A stretch of DNA of 64,000 nt from Motiliproteus sp041586735 (GCA_041586735.1 JBFGZQ010000003.1:124001-188000); one strand, 5' to 3'. Positions 25,895 through 34,842 are shown, counted from the stretch's first letter. Numbers and translations are program-made. Notes: generated from the sequence alone by a model not told the origin.

Positions 25895-27541
25895 TTAATC
25901 AGCGCTAGCCGTTAACAGGCGAATATCAGCAATACAGTCTGCCAAGGCGGCATCGGTGGCGATCTGGCACTGCTCCTCCAGAATATCCTGCAACACCTCT
26001 AGGGTGGATAACGGGTTGGCCAGCACCACCCGAAACACCACCGTTGCCTGGCCTTGATAGCACTCCGGTGTCAGCTGAGTGCGTGACACAAAGGCACGCC
26101 CATGCTCGCGTTGGGTTTTTTGAATATAGTGGGTGCAGCGATTGAGCAGCTCATTGAGTCGGAATCTTGTTTCATTCGCCGCCCCTTCGAGTAGCGCCTG
26201 TGCAGCGACGGGGCGCCAGCGATAGGTGAGGATATTCAGCTCGGGCTCGGTGATCAGCTCAAACTGTTGATCCGCTCGAATCATCTCGGCGAACGCCGCC
26301 GCTTTCTCGATACCCTGATCAATCAGCAACTGATAGCCGCGACGGCCGATAATCTGCAACGCCGAATGCACCAACATCGCCATGCCTGGGCGCGAACCCT
26401 CCAGGGTGTGGCTGCCCAGATCTTTCGAGCCCTTGCGGATAATATACTGCGCATGATGCTCGATACTGCTCAGCGTGGCGGGATCTTTAAACAGCACCAA
26501 TCCAGCGCCCATCGGCACATACAGCTGCTTATGGGCATCCAGGGTGACCGAATCGGCGCGCTCGATCCCTTTGAGCCGATCACGGTAGCGATCCGAGAAC
26601 AGCGTCGGCCCACCCCAGGCAGCATCGACATGAAAATGCAGCTGCTGCTCTGCCGCTATATCGGCAAGGGTATCCAGTGGGTCGATATGGCCTGTTTCGG
26701 TGGTCCCGGCGACCCCCACCAGCCCAAAAGGACGTATCCCTTTTGCCTTGAGCTTAGCCAACTTGGCCAGTAAAGCATCGGGACGAATCCTATTTCGACC
26801 ATCGGTTTCGACCGCGACCAATCCCTGACGACCAATCCCCAGCACATCCGCCGCTTTACTCAGCGAATAGTGGCCTCTTTCTGATACCAGTACCGCAGCA
26901 CCCTGACATTGATACTGGTTAAATGCAGCAAACACCCCCTCTTCACCGATCCCCTGAAAGTCCCCGACGGCGGCAAACGCACGGTTACGCGCGGCCCAGA
27001 GCGCGGTGATATTAGCCACCGTGCCGCCGGAGCAGAATGCCCCCAGGTGCTGATGGGCATCGTGCAGCCAGTGCCCATAAAAATCTTCACCCTGGTTATA
27101 GACCAGGCGATGCAGCATCCCCAGCACTTGGCGCTCCAGCGGCGTAAAGGCTTTGGAGGTTTCGGTTTTCACCAGATTCTGATTCAGGGCAATCATGATT
27201 TTGGATAGCGGAATCATGAAATAGGGCAACGCGGAGGTCATATGGCCGACAAAACTGGGCGAGGAGGTATGTACCGATTGTGACACCACCTTATCCAGCA
27301 GAAATTGGGCCTGCTCCGAGACAAACAGCGGCACTTCAGCGATAACGGTCTCGGTAAAATCTTTCTCTATCTCCGCCAGATCGATCTCTTCGGCAACGAT
27401 ATGCTGTTGCAGAAAACCGGCCAGATTATGGGAGATCAGCCGATCCAAGCGTCCCAACGTCGATTCGGGTGCTTCGGGCACGGTAAAGATACGTAGCAGG
27501 TTTTCGAGACTGGCGCTAGCCTGTTCCGGACTGTGACTCAT
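25895..27541 (-). CDS. panP: pyridoxal-dependent aspartate 1-decarboxylase PanP
   Basis: A 548-residue PLP-dependent decarboxylase of the group II (glutamate decarboxylase-like) family. The PLP lysine is in DSVTLDAHKQLYVPMGAGL; HVDAAWGG supplies the aspartate contacting the cofactor. The N-terminal LPYFMIPLSKIMIALNQNLVKTE and EDFYGH segments fit the PanP branch, which makes beta-alanine from aspartate for pantothenate and coenzyme A in bacteria lacking pyruvoyl-dependent PanD. The start at 27541 is preceded by GGAGTT and gives the usual PanP length; the frame extends 32 codons further. It is divergent from metH. Other amino-acid decarboxylase activities cannot be excluded by eye. Confidence 0.85.
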   Translation of the reverse strand: MSHSPEQASASLENLLRIFTVPEAPESTLGRLDRLISHNLAGFLQQHIVAEEIDLAEIEKDFTETVIAEVPLFVSEQAQFLLDKVVSQSVHTSSPSFVGHMTSALPYFMIPLSKIMIALNQNLVKTETSKAFTPLERQVLGMLHRLVYNQGEDFYGHWLHDAHQHLGAFCSGGTVANITALWAARNRAFAAVGDFQGIGEEGVFAAFNQYQCQGAAVLVSERGHYSLSKAADVLGIGRQGLVAVETDGRNRIRPDALLAKLAKLKAKGIRPFGLVGVAGTTETGHIDPLDTLADIAAEQQLHFHVDAAWGGPTLFSDRYRDRLKGIERADSVTLDAHKQLYVPMGAGLVLFKDPATLSSIEHHAQYIIRKGSKDLGSHTLEGSRPGMAMLVHSALQIIGRRGYQLLIDQGIEKAAAFAEMIRADQQFELITEPELNILTYRWRPVAAQALLEGAANETRFRLNELLNRCTHYIQKTQREHGRAFVSRTQLTPECYQGQATVVFRVVLANPLSTLEVLQDILEEQCQIATDAALADCIADIRLLTASAD

Positions 27542-27826
27542 AAGAACTCCGATCCTGATGATGCCCCGTAAACAGAGCCCCACAAACAACAAACGCCCCT
27601 GGTAATCCAGTATCGCTGGAGCGAGCGAGTATTCCAAAGCCCCTCGATGAATGCAACGTCAGCGCCATTATCTCGCTTATCCAACCGATCAATAGCAATC
27701 AAATTCATGCTCTGTTGAAGTAAATTCAGTCTTTTACACCCGCTTTCACAGTACAATGCTCAGCTTTTATCGGTAGACATCTAACCCTCGGAGCGTCGAC
27801 AGGGTTAGCAGCTAAAGGACAGAATT

Positions 27827-30800
27827 GTGCAGAACATTCAGAATCACCCCCTATTCAACAGCCTCAAGCAACGTATTTTGCTGCTCGACGGCGGTATGGG
27901 CACCATGATTCAAGACTACAAGCTCGAAGAGGCTGACTACCGCGGAGCGCGCTTTGCCGACTGGCATACCGATGTCAAAGGTAACAACGACCTGCTAGTG
28001 CTGACCCAGCCCGACATTATCAGTGCCGTCCACGATGCCTACCTGGAGGCGGGTGCCGATATCCTGGAAACCAACTCGTTTAACGCCACCCATATCGCCA
28101 TGGCCGATTATGAGATGGAGAGCCTGACCCACGAGATCAATGTCGCCGCCGCGCAGCTGGCACGCGCCTGTGCCGATAAATACACCCAACTCACACCCGA
28201 GCAGCCCCGCTATGTCGCAGGGGTGCTCGGCCCGACCAACCGTACCGCATCGATCTCCCCCGATGTCAACGATCCGGCGGCACGCAACACCAGTTTCGAT
28301 CTGCTGGTCGCAGCCTACCTGGAAGCGATCGACGGTCTGGTGCAAGGTGGCGTGGATCTGCTGCTGGTCGAAACCGTATTCGACACCCTGAATGCCAAGG
28401 CAGCGATCTTCGCTATCGAACAGTATTTTGACGACCACCAACTCCGCCTGCCGGTCATTATCTCCGGCACCATCACCGATGCCTCCGGACGGACCCTGTC
28501 GGGCCAGACCACCGAAGCCTTCTGGAACTCGATCCGCCATGCCCAGCCGCTGGCCGTTGGTTTAAATTGCGCTTTGGGTCCCAAGGAGTTGCGCCCTTAT
28601 ATCCAAGAACTCTCTCGGGTGTGCTCCGGGTTTGTTTCGGCGCACCCCAATGCCGGCCTACCCAACGCATTCGGCGGCTACGATGAGACACCCGAGCAGA
28701 TGGCCGAGGAGATCGGCGAATGGGCGCGCGCAGGCTTACTCAACATTGTCGGCGGCTGCTGCGGCACCACCCCCGAGCATATCCAAGCGATCGCCGCCGC
28801 GGTCAGACCCTGCACACCACGACCGCTGCCCGAGATCCCGGTGCAGTGCCGTCTGTCCGGTCTAGAACCCTTCAACATCAGTGCCGAGACCCTGTTCGTG
28901 AACGTCGGTGAACGCGCCAATGTCACCGGATCGGCCAAGTTCAAACGCCTGATCCTGGAGCAGGACTACGAAACCGCACTGGATATCTGCCGCGAACAGG
29001 TCGAAAACGGCGCCCAGATGATCGACATCAATATGGATGAGGGGATGCTCGATTCGCAGGCGGCGATGGTGCGCTTTCTCAATCTGATCGCAGGCGAGCC
29101 CGATATCACCAAGGTACCGGTGATGGTCGACTCCTCCAAGTGGGAGATCCTCGAAGCCGGACTCAAGTGCATCCAAGGTAAGGGCGTCGTCAACTCGATC
29201 AGTCTCAAAGAGGGCGAAACCAATTTTATCCACCAGGCCAAACTGATCCGCCGCTACGGCTTTGCGGTGGTGGTCATGGCGTTCGACGAGGACGGTCAGG
29301 CCGACACCCTGCAACGCAAGGTCGATATCTGCACCCGCTCCTACCGGGTACTGGTCGATCAGGTGGGCTTCCCGGCGGAGGATATCATCTTCGATCCGAA
29401 CATCTTCGCAGTCGCTACCGGCATCGAAGAGCACAACAACTACGCCGTCGACTTTATCGAGGCCACCCGCACGATCAAGCAAACCCTGCCCTATGCACTG
29501 ATCTCCGGCGGGGTGTCCAACGTCTCTTTCTCGTTCCGTGGTAACAATCCGGTACGCGAGGCGATCCACTGCGTGTTCCTCTACCACGCGATTCAGGCGG
29601 GGATGGACATGGGGATCGTCAATGCCGCGCAACTGGCGATCTACGATGATATCCCGCTGGAACTGCGTGAACGGGTCGAGAATGTGATTCTTAACCGCAC
29701 CCCAGAGCCAACCGCTGCCGGGTCGGCAGAGGAGCTCGCGGCATTCAACACCGAAGCGCTGCTGGATATCGCCGCCAACTACAACGCCAGCGGCACCGAG
29801 GCCGAGACCAAAGCGGTGCAGGAGTGGCGCTCCTGGCCGCTCAACAAGCGTCTGGAGCACGCGCTGGTCAAAGGGATTACCGAGTTTATCGATAGCGATA
29901 CCGAAGAGGCCCGCCTGCAGTATGAGCGCACCATTGAGGTGATCGAAGGCCCACTGATGGATGGCATGTCGGTGGTGGGCGATCTATTCGGTGCCGGCAA
30001 GATGTTCCTGCCCCAGGTGGTAAAATCCGCTCGGGTGATGAAAAAGGCGGTCGCCTACCTGATGCCCTTTATCGAGGAGGAGAAGGCCCGAGGCGCACAA
30101 GCAGGGACCAGCAACTCCAACGGCAAGATCGTGATGGCAACCGTCAAAGGTGACGTTCACGATATCGGCAAAAACATCGTCGGTGTCGTGCTGCAGTGTA
30201 ACAATTTTGAGATTATTGACCTGGGGGTGATGGTATCGGCCGAGAAGATCATCCAGACCGCCATCGACGAACAGGCTGATCTGATCGGTCTCTCGGGCCT
30301 GATCACCCCATCGCTAGACGAAATGGTCCACGTCGCCAAGGAGCTGCAGCGTCGGGGGCATAAGATCCCGCTGATGATCGGCGGGGCGACCACCTCCAAG
30401 ATGCATACGGCGGTCAAGATCGCGCCCGCCTACAGTTCGCCCACCGTGTATGTGCATAACGCCTCCCGCAGCGTAGGGGTCGCCTCCGCTCTGCTCAGCG
30501 CCAGCAAACGCGACGCCTATGCGGCAGAGATCGAGCTGGAATACGCCGAAGCCCGCGAACGCCATTACGCCAAAGTGAAAGACGCCCGCCGGGTCAACCT
30601 GACCAAAGCGCGGGAAAACAAGCAACCGATCGACTGGGCCAACTACAACCCCCCCACCCCCCACAACCCGGGTATTCAGGTCTTTGAAGACTATGACATG
30701 GTCGAATTGGCGGCCTATATCGACTGGACCCCGTTCTTCCACTCCTGGGAGCTCAAAGGGCGCTATCCGCAGATTCTGAATCACGAGAGTCTGGGTGAGG

Positions 30801-31582
30801 AGGCGAGTAAACTGTTCCACGACGCCCAGACGATGCTGGCCGATATTATCAAGCACAAAAAACTGCGCGCCCGCGCGGTGATCGGTCTGTTTCCGGCCAA
30901 CCAGGTCGGCGACGATGACATCGTTATTTTCAACGATGTGACACGTAACCAAGAGTTGATGCGCGTCCACCAGCTCCGCCAGCAGACCCAAAAAACCCGT
31001 GGCAAGTACAATCACTGCCTGGCCGACTACGTGGCCCCCTTAGAGAGCGCGAAAGCCGATTATATCGGCGGCTTTGCGGTCACCACCGGTATAGGCCTGG
31101 ATGCCATGGTGGAACAGTTTGAAGCCGACCACGACGACTACAACGCCATCATGGCCAAAGCACTGGCCGATCGCCTGGCCGAAGCTTTCGCCGAGCGACT
31201 GCATGAACGGGTCCGACAGGAGTTCTGGGGCTACGCTGCCGATGAGCAGATCAGCCACGACGAACGGATCGCCGAGAGCTACCAGGGCATTCGCCCCGCA
31301 CCCGGCTATCCGGCCTGTCCCGATCACACCGAAAAAGACCTGTTGTGGCAACTACTGGACGTCGAAGCCAACACCGGCATCAGCCTGACTGAAAGCTATG
31401 CCATGGTTCCCACCGCTGCCGTCAGCGGTTGGTATTTCAGCCATCCCGCCAGTCAGTATTTCGGGGTCGCCAAGATCGCTGAGGATCAGGTCGAGGATTA
31501 CGCCCAGCGTAAAGGCATGTCGATGCAGGCAATGGAGCGCTGGCTGGCTCCTAACCTGGGTTATGAGCCCGAAGACAGCTGA
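27827..31582 (+). CDS. metH: cobalamin-dependent methionine synthase
   Basis: A 1251-residue four-module enzyme that methylates homocysteine from methyltetrahydrofolate through methylcobalamin. The homocysteine domain has zinc cysteines in GLNCALG and GGCCGTTPEHI. The pterin domain follows (from about residue 360, FVNVGERANVTGS). The cobalamin domain has the ligand motif DVHDIGKNIVGVVL with the cobalt-ligating histidine. The C-terminal SAM-binding reactivation domain ends in RIAESYQGIRPAPGYPACPDH. The start is GTG at 27827 behind an AAAGGA site. Length is slightly above the 1227 of E. coli. I saw no cobalamin or SAH riboswitch in the roughly 285 bases separating it from panP. Confidence 0.97.
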   Translation: MQNIQNHPLFNSLKQRILLLDGGMGTMIQDYKLEEADYRGARFADWHTDVKGNNDLLVLTQPDIISAVHDAYLEAGADILETNSFNATHIAMADYEMESLTHEINVAAAQLARACADKYTQLTPEQPRYVAGVLGPTNRTASISPDVNDPAARNTSFDLLVAAYLEAIDGLVQGGVDLLLVETVFDTLNAKAAIFAIEQYFDDHQLRLPVIISGTITDASGRTLSGQTTEAFWNSIRHAQPLAVGLNCALGPKELRPYIQELSRVCSGFVSAHPNAGLPNAFGGYDETPEQMAEEIGEWARAGLLNIVGGCCGTTPEHIQAIAAAVRPCTPRPLPEIPVQCRLSGLEPFNISAETLFVNVGERANVTGSAKFKRLILEQDYETALDICREQVENGAQMIDINMDEGMLDSQAAMVRFLNLIAGEPDITKVPVMVDSSKWEILEAGLKCIQGKGVVNSISLKEGETNFIHQAKLIRRYGFAVVVMAFDEDGQADTLQRKVDICTRSYRVLVDQVGFPAEDIIFDPNIFAVATGIEEHNNYAVDFIEATRTIKQTLPYALISGGVSNVSFSFRGNNPVREAIHCVFLYHAIQAGMDMGIVNAAQLAIYDDIPLELRERVENVILNRTPEPTAAGSAEELAAFNTEALLDIAANYNASGTEAETKAVQEWRSWPLNKRLEHALVKGITEFIDSDTEEARLQYERTIEVIEGPLMDGMSVVGDLFGAGKMFLPQVVKSARVMKKAVAYLMPFIEEEKARGAQAGTSNSNGKIVMATVKGDVHDIGKNIVGVVLQCNNFEIIDLGVMVSAEKIIQTAIDEQADLIGLSGLITPSLDEMVHVAKELQRRGHKIPLMIGGATTSKMHTAVKIAPAYSSPTVYVHNASRSVGVASALLSASKRDAYAAEIELEYAEARERHYAKVKDARRVNLTKARENKQPIDWANYNPPTPHNPGIQVFEDYDMVELAAYIDWTPFFHSWELKGRYPQILNHESLGEEASKLFHDAQTMLADIIKHKKLRARAVIGLFPANQVGDDDIVIFNDVTRNQELMRVHQLRQQTQKTRGKYNHCLADYVAPLESAKADYIGGFAVTTGIGLDAMVEQFEADHDDYNAIMAKALADRLAEAFAERLHERVRQEFWGYAADEQISHDERIAESYQGIRPAPGYPACPDHTEKDLLWQLLDVEANTGISLTESYAMVPTAAVSGWYFSHPASQYFGVAKIAEDQVEDYAQRKGMSMQAMERWLAPNLGYEPEDS

Positions 31583-31593
31583 TCGAACATTAG

Positions 31594-31618
31594 GGTTAAC
31601 CAGACACCAAGGTTAACC
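31594..31618. terminator. inverted repeat between convergent metH and acyltransferase genes
   Basis: Two copies of the self-complementary octamer GGTTAACC, nine bases apart, can form an 8-bp stem between the two convergent genes; the second copy contains the stop codon of the minus-strand gene. No T run follows on either side, so terminator activity is uncertain. Confidence 0.4.
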
Positions 31619-32344
31619 ATAGGTAGGCTGGCGTGCGAAGCCTGCGCCACTCGAGTGATTCACTGCAGCGCGCGCGACCAGCGCACTGCAGTTATCGCTA
31701 CGCTGGGCCAGCTGACGCGACAATAACTGCTGGCTCAGGTGCGGCTTTAGATAGGCCACGGACAGCAGGTGTTCGAGTCCCATAAAACTGCCCTCTTCGG
31801 GGATCCTCAGATCACGAAGAATCTCATAATGAACCCCCTGTAGACGGTGTAAGCGCTGGTACAACCGCGCGCGGCTCATTCCTGCAACATAAAACGAATA
31901 ACTGCAATTCAGACGCCTAGCCTGCTGGATTAACATCAGCGTCATCTGATGGAGGATCTCAGGCGTCCGGTATTCAGGCAGCAACGCCAGCCGGGTCCAT
32001 TGACTGTAAGATTCACGGTTACGCGCGATATCTGGAAATAACTCCCGCAGCATAAACCCCTTCATCTCTAAGGGTAATGGCCGAGATGCTGCTGGCGTGC
32101 TGATCGACAATCTGACGCCACCGATACAGCGCTGCTGATCCCGAGCGATCAGTAGATAGCCGCTGCGGTCAAACTCATCTTCAGAGCCATCAAATGCCCG
32201 GATACCCAGCTCTTGACGAAAACAGCTCTGGCGAATTTTATAGTACTGCTCAAGCCAGCGTTTGCGCTGCAAATGGCAGGTGGTTGTGTTGGAGTCGAAA
32301 AGACTGCAACCGCTATGCTGAATAAGTTCAAAGCTGACTGACAT
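31613..32344 (-). CDS. LuxI/FeeM-like N-acyltransferase (autoinducer-synthase superfamily)
   Basis: A 243-residue protein of the GNAT-like superfamily that includes acyl-homoserine-lactone synthases and N-acyl amino acid synthases (FeeM, PEP-CTERM-associated acyltransferases). The pattern is IRQSCFRQELGIRAF (about 37-51), EDEFDRSGYLLIARD, then CIGGVRLS and GFMLRELFPD, closely following the order of LuxI blocks. The LuxI WE-SR block is replaced by QWTRLAL, so a standard homoserine-lactone synthase is less likely than an acyl-amino-acid-type enzyme. No luxR gene is next to it. The ATG has GAGG eight bases upstream. It sits downstream of a candidate sigma-54 promoter and three GlrR-type operator sites, facing away from the glrR gene. 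Confidence 0.72.
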   Translation of the reverse strand: MSVSFELIQHSGCSLFDSNTTTCHLQRKRWLEQYYKIRQSCFRQELGIRAFDGSEDEFDRSGYLLIARDQQRCIGGVRLSISTPAASRPLPLEMKGFMLRELFPDIARNRESYSQWTRLALLPEYRTPEILHQMTLMLIQQARRLNCSYSFYVAGMSRARLYQRLHRLQGVHYEILRDLRIPEEGSFMGLEHLLSVAYLKPHLSQQLLSRQLAQRSDNCSALVARAAVNHSSGAGFARQPTYG

Positions 32345-32367
32345 TGAATTGACCTCGCTAGCTACCT

Positions 32368-32389
32368 AAAGGGTGACGAAAGGGTGACG
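32368..32389. repeat. 11-base tandem repeat in the acyltransferase leader
   Basis: AAAGGGTGACG occurs twice in direct tandem (32368-32378, 32379-32389) and a degenerate third copy AAAAGCGTGACG lies near 32409-32420. All lie between the predicted sigma-54 start site and the acyltransferase ATG, so on the transcript they read CGTCACCCTTT repeats. Confidence 0.7.
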
Positions 32390-32440
32390 AAATAACTGTT
32401 CTGACACAAAAAGCGTGACGCACATCGATTCAAACGTCAT

Positions 32441-32456
32441 AGCAAGAATCAATCCA
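32441..32456 (-). promoter_or_regulatory. candidate sigma-54 promoter
   Basis: On the minus strand the 16-mer TGGATTGATTCTTGCT has GG and GC separated by ten bases, as required at -24/-12. It matches 9 of 12 fixed positions of TGGCACG-N4-TTGCW. Initiation would be near 32430, leaving a leader of about 86 bases before the acyltransferase ATG. Three GlrR-type sites lie about 100 to 360 bases upstream. Confidence 0.6.
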
Positions 32457-32542
32457 TGAGTCGATTACAACTTTTAAAACAGTCGTTTAATAGCTGGCTT
32501 ATAGGGAATACCGCCCGGCACCACTGCCGCTGCGGGCTTTTC

Positions 32543-32560
32543 TGTCTTTAATCAGAGACA
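32543..32560. promoter_or_regulatory. GlrR-type operator site 1
   Basis: TGTC-N10-GACA, an exact match to the GlrR (QseF) binding element described upstream of glmY, glmZ and rpoE in enterobacteria. It is the site closest to the candidate sigma-54 promoter, centred about 110 bases upstream of its -12 element. Confidence 0.68.
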
Positions 32561-32607
32561 AACACAGCCACAAAAAAAACAAATATATAAAAATCATATA
32601 GATAGAC

Positions 32608-32625
32608 TGTCTCCGATTGGAGACA
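32608..32625. promoter_or_regulatory. GlrR-type operator site 2
   Basis: A second exact TGTC-N10-GACA, here with the arms extended to an 8-base palindrome TGTCTCC...GGAGACA around a four-base centre. It lies in an AT-rich stretch, 47 bases beyond site 1. Confidence 0.7.
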
Positions 32626-32781
32626 CCAGGCATAAAGTATTGAAATTAAAGCTAAAAAACAAGTAGCTATAAAAATCCGCGCTAATGACGACAACTAGAG
32701 ACCCAATCGCGCCTGCGTCAGCCTTTCAGCTACTAAACAATGTGATATATCACTGCCACGCCGGTTATTGCATCACCACAC

Positions 32782-32799
32782 TGTCCCCTATTTGCGACA
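32782..32799. promoter_or_regulatory. GlrR-type operator site 3
   Basis: A third exact TGTC-N10-GACA; flanking bases extend the arms to ACTGTC/GACAGT. It lies 29 bases beyond the glrR stop codon and about 340 bases upstream of the candidate sigma-54 promoter. The rest of the 484-base gap (32345-32828) shows no gene. Confidence 0.65.
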
Positions 32800-32828
32800 G
32801 TTTGAGCCTAGCACTTCATGAGCCTCGA

Positions 32829-34181
32829 TTATTTTGAACTCTTGAACTGCTCAGCCTTCAGTTCATGACGCTGGAGCAGCTTATAAAAATCGGTTCGATT
32901 ACGTTGCGCCAGCTCGGCGGCCTTGGAGACGTTGCCTTCGGTAAGGCGCATCACCTTGAGCAGATAATCCCGCTCAAACTGATGTCGGGCTTCGTTGAAC
33001 GAGGGTAAAAATCCAGACTCCTGCGCCAACGCCTGGCTCACCAGTGCGGCGGGGATCATCGGGGTGGTTGACAGCGCCGCCGTCTGCTCAATGACGTTCT
33101 CCAACTGCCTGACATTGCCGGGCCAGGAGGCTCTGGCCAACAGCTCAATGGCATCAGGCGCAAGGGCGGTGACCTGCCCTAAGCGCCCCTTGCTGGTCTG
33201 CTGCAAAAAATAATTTGCCAATAACGGGATATCTTCTACCCGCTCTTTTAAGTCAGGCAGCTTTAGATTAACGACGTTGAGACGGTAAAACAGATCCTGG
33301 CGAAACAGCCCCGCAGCCATATCCGTATCCAAATCACGATGGGTGGCGGAGATAACGCGCACATCAACCGCCACACTCTGGGTACCGCCCACCGGTCGGA
33401 CCTGACGCTCCTGCAGCACCCGCAGTAGCTTTACCTGTAGCGACAGGGGCATATCGCCAATCTCATCGAGGAACAGGGTGCCCTGATGGGAAGCCCGAAA
33501 CAACCCCTGATGCTCGCTGACCGCCCCGGTAAAGGCCCCCTTAACATGGCCAAACAGTTCGGACTCCAACAAGGGTTCGGGCAACGCGCTGCAGTTGATC
33601 GCTATAAAAGGCTTGCCCGCTCGGCTACTGGCCTTATGGATCGCTTGTGCCAGCAACTCTTTGCCACTGCCACTGCTACCGGAGATCAGTACGCTGACAT
33701 CCGAGTCGGCAAGCTGCAGCGCCTTGTTAAGCACGCGCTCCATCACCTCGCTGCGGCTGAGGATATGCTCACGCCAGCCACTATCTGCGATAGCAACACC
33801 GTTACCCCGCGACAACGCCAGTCCCCGCTGAATTTGGCTCAGCAGCGCGAGCTTATCGATCGGCTTGGTCAAAAAACCAAACACCCCCTGCTGGGTTGCC
33901 GCGACCGCTTCGGAAATCGACCCCTGAGCCGTGAGAATGATCACCGGCAGACCCGGATAGTAGTGCTGCACCTGTGCAAACAGCTCCATGCCGCCCATGT
34001 TATCCATGCGCAGATCACTGATCACCAGGTCGATGCCACCGGCGCGTAACACCTGCAACGCCTGCTGACCATTAGCCGCAGTCGCTACCTGGTAGTGTTC
34101 CGCTTCGAGTCGTAACACCAACAGCCGTAACAGGCTCGGATCATCATCAACAACCAACAACCGGGATTTTTTTTCAGTCAT
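32829..34181 (-). CDS. glrR: sigma-54-dependent response regulator GlrR (QseF)
   Basis: A 450-residue NtrC-family activator. The receiver domain (about 1-120) has the phosphorylated Asp56 in LVISDLRMDNMGGM. The AAA+ domain has Walker A SGSSGSGKE (about 167-175), the sigma-54-contacting GAFTGA loop (215-220) and LFLDEIGDMP. A Fis-type helix-turn-helix ends the protein, with NVSKAAELAQRNRTDFYKLLQRHEL as the recognition region. The ATQQGVFGFLTKP segment and the C-terminal RTDFYKLLQRHEL closely follow enterobacterial GlrR. It overlaps the QseG gene by eight bases and is the last gene of a five-gene signalling operon. The AAA+ motifs are intact, so it should activate RpoN promoters. Confidence 0.93.
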   Translation of the reverse strand: MTEKKSRLLVVDDDPSLLRLLVLRLEAEHYQVATAANGQQALQVLRAGGIDLVISDLRMDNMGGMELFAQVQHYYPGLPVIILTAQGSISEAVAATQQGVFGFLTKPIDKLALLSQIQRGLALSRGNGVAIADSGWREHILSRSEVMERVLNKALQLADSDVSVLISGSSGSGKELLAQAIHKASSRAGKPFIAINCSALPEPLLESELFGHVKGAFTGAVSEHQGLFRASHQGTLFLDEIGDMPLSLQVKLLRVLQERQVRPVGGTQSVAVDVRVISATHRDLDTDMAAGLFRQDLFYRLNVVNLKLPDLKERVEDIPLLANYFLQQTSKGRLGQVTALAPDAIELLARASWPGNVRQLENVIEQTAALSTTPMIPAALVSQALAQESGFLPSFNEARHQFERDYLLKVMRLTEGNVSKAAELAQRNRTDFYKLLQRHELKAEQFKSSK

Positions 34182-34842
34182 TAACGGGCTCGTTAGGGGT
34201 AGCTGTCGTCTTAGAGCTAGTTTTAGGGGTAGTCTTAGGGGTATCTGTCGTCAATGCACGACGAATGCTCATGCTCTTCTCAAGATTGGTCAGCGCTTCA
34301 ATCTTATTCGATAGCTCCAGCACTTGATCTTGCCTCAGCTGCAATTCGGCCATGTGCTGTTGTTGGATTCGATCCTGCTCTTGAATAGCACTCAACAACC
34401 GGCTTTGACGGGCCTCGGCATTAATCATCGATTGATTATGGAACTGTAATAACCGCACCAGCGCTAGCAGCGACGCGGATAGTTCAGGATTGGCAGCCAA
34501 TTTCTCCAGACTATCACGGGCACGAATCCAGCCCAGCCAATCCTTGAGCTGCTGGTTCAACAGCGCATAACGAAACAGCTGCTCTGGGGGATCGGCCTTG
34601 GTGGTGACCGACTGCTGCAGCTCCGCCTGAACTTGCTCTTCGGTGAGCGTCATCAACCGACTGACCTCGCTCAACCAACGCTCCAGATCTCCGTCTAGCG
34701 CTGTACCGATAACATCCGGCTGTACGGTCGATGTCTGAGCTTTGGTGATCAGCGGTATCCTTAACAGGGCGCCGCCGCTCCCTGGCTGACAACCACTGAG
34801 CAGCACCGGGATCAGGACCAGGGTAATAGCAGGGATTCTCAC
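34174..34842 (-). CDS. qseG: QseG-like outer-membrane lipoprotein
   Basis: A predicted lipoprotein of about 222 residues encoded between the GlrK kinase and GlrR regulator genes, the position of qseG (yfhG). I choose the GTG at 34842, which has AGGAGGAG just upstream and overlaps the glrK stop by four bases (GTGA); the longer frame starts 13 codons earlier. The signal peptide ends in the lipobox LLSGC at about residues 13-17 of this form. The mature part is helical with repeated Gln and Leu (QQHMAELQLRQDQVLELSNKIEALTNLE), a likely coiled coil. QseG is known to interact with the GlrK periplasmic domain. The C-terminal tail is Thr- and Lys-rich and low in complexity. Confidence 0.82.
   Translation of the reverse strand: MRIPAITLVLIPVLLSGCQPGSGGALLRIPLITKAQTSTVQPDVIGTALDGDLERWLSEVSRLMTLTEEQVQAELQQSVTTKADPPEQLFRYALLNQQLKDWLGWIRARDSLEKLAANPELSASLLALVRLLQFHNQSMINAEARQSRLLSAIQEQDRIQQQHMAELQLRQDQVLELSNKIEALTNLEKSMSIRRALTTDTPKTTPKTSSKTTATPNEPVND

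Noticed and set aside
28862..29860. 332-codon open frame opposite metH
   Set aside because: It is entirely antisense to conserved methionine synthase sequence and has no family features.
32510..32545. GC-rich hairpin GCCCG...CGGGC followed by TTTT
   Set aside because: It resembles a plus-strand terminator, but no plus-strand gene ends nearby; the stem is short and interrupted, and it overlaps GlrR site 1.
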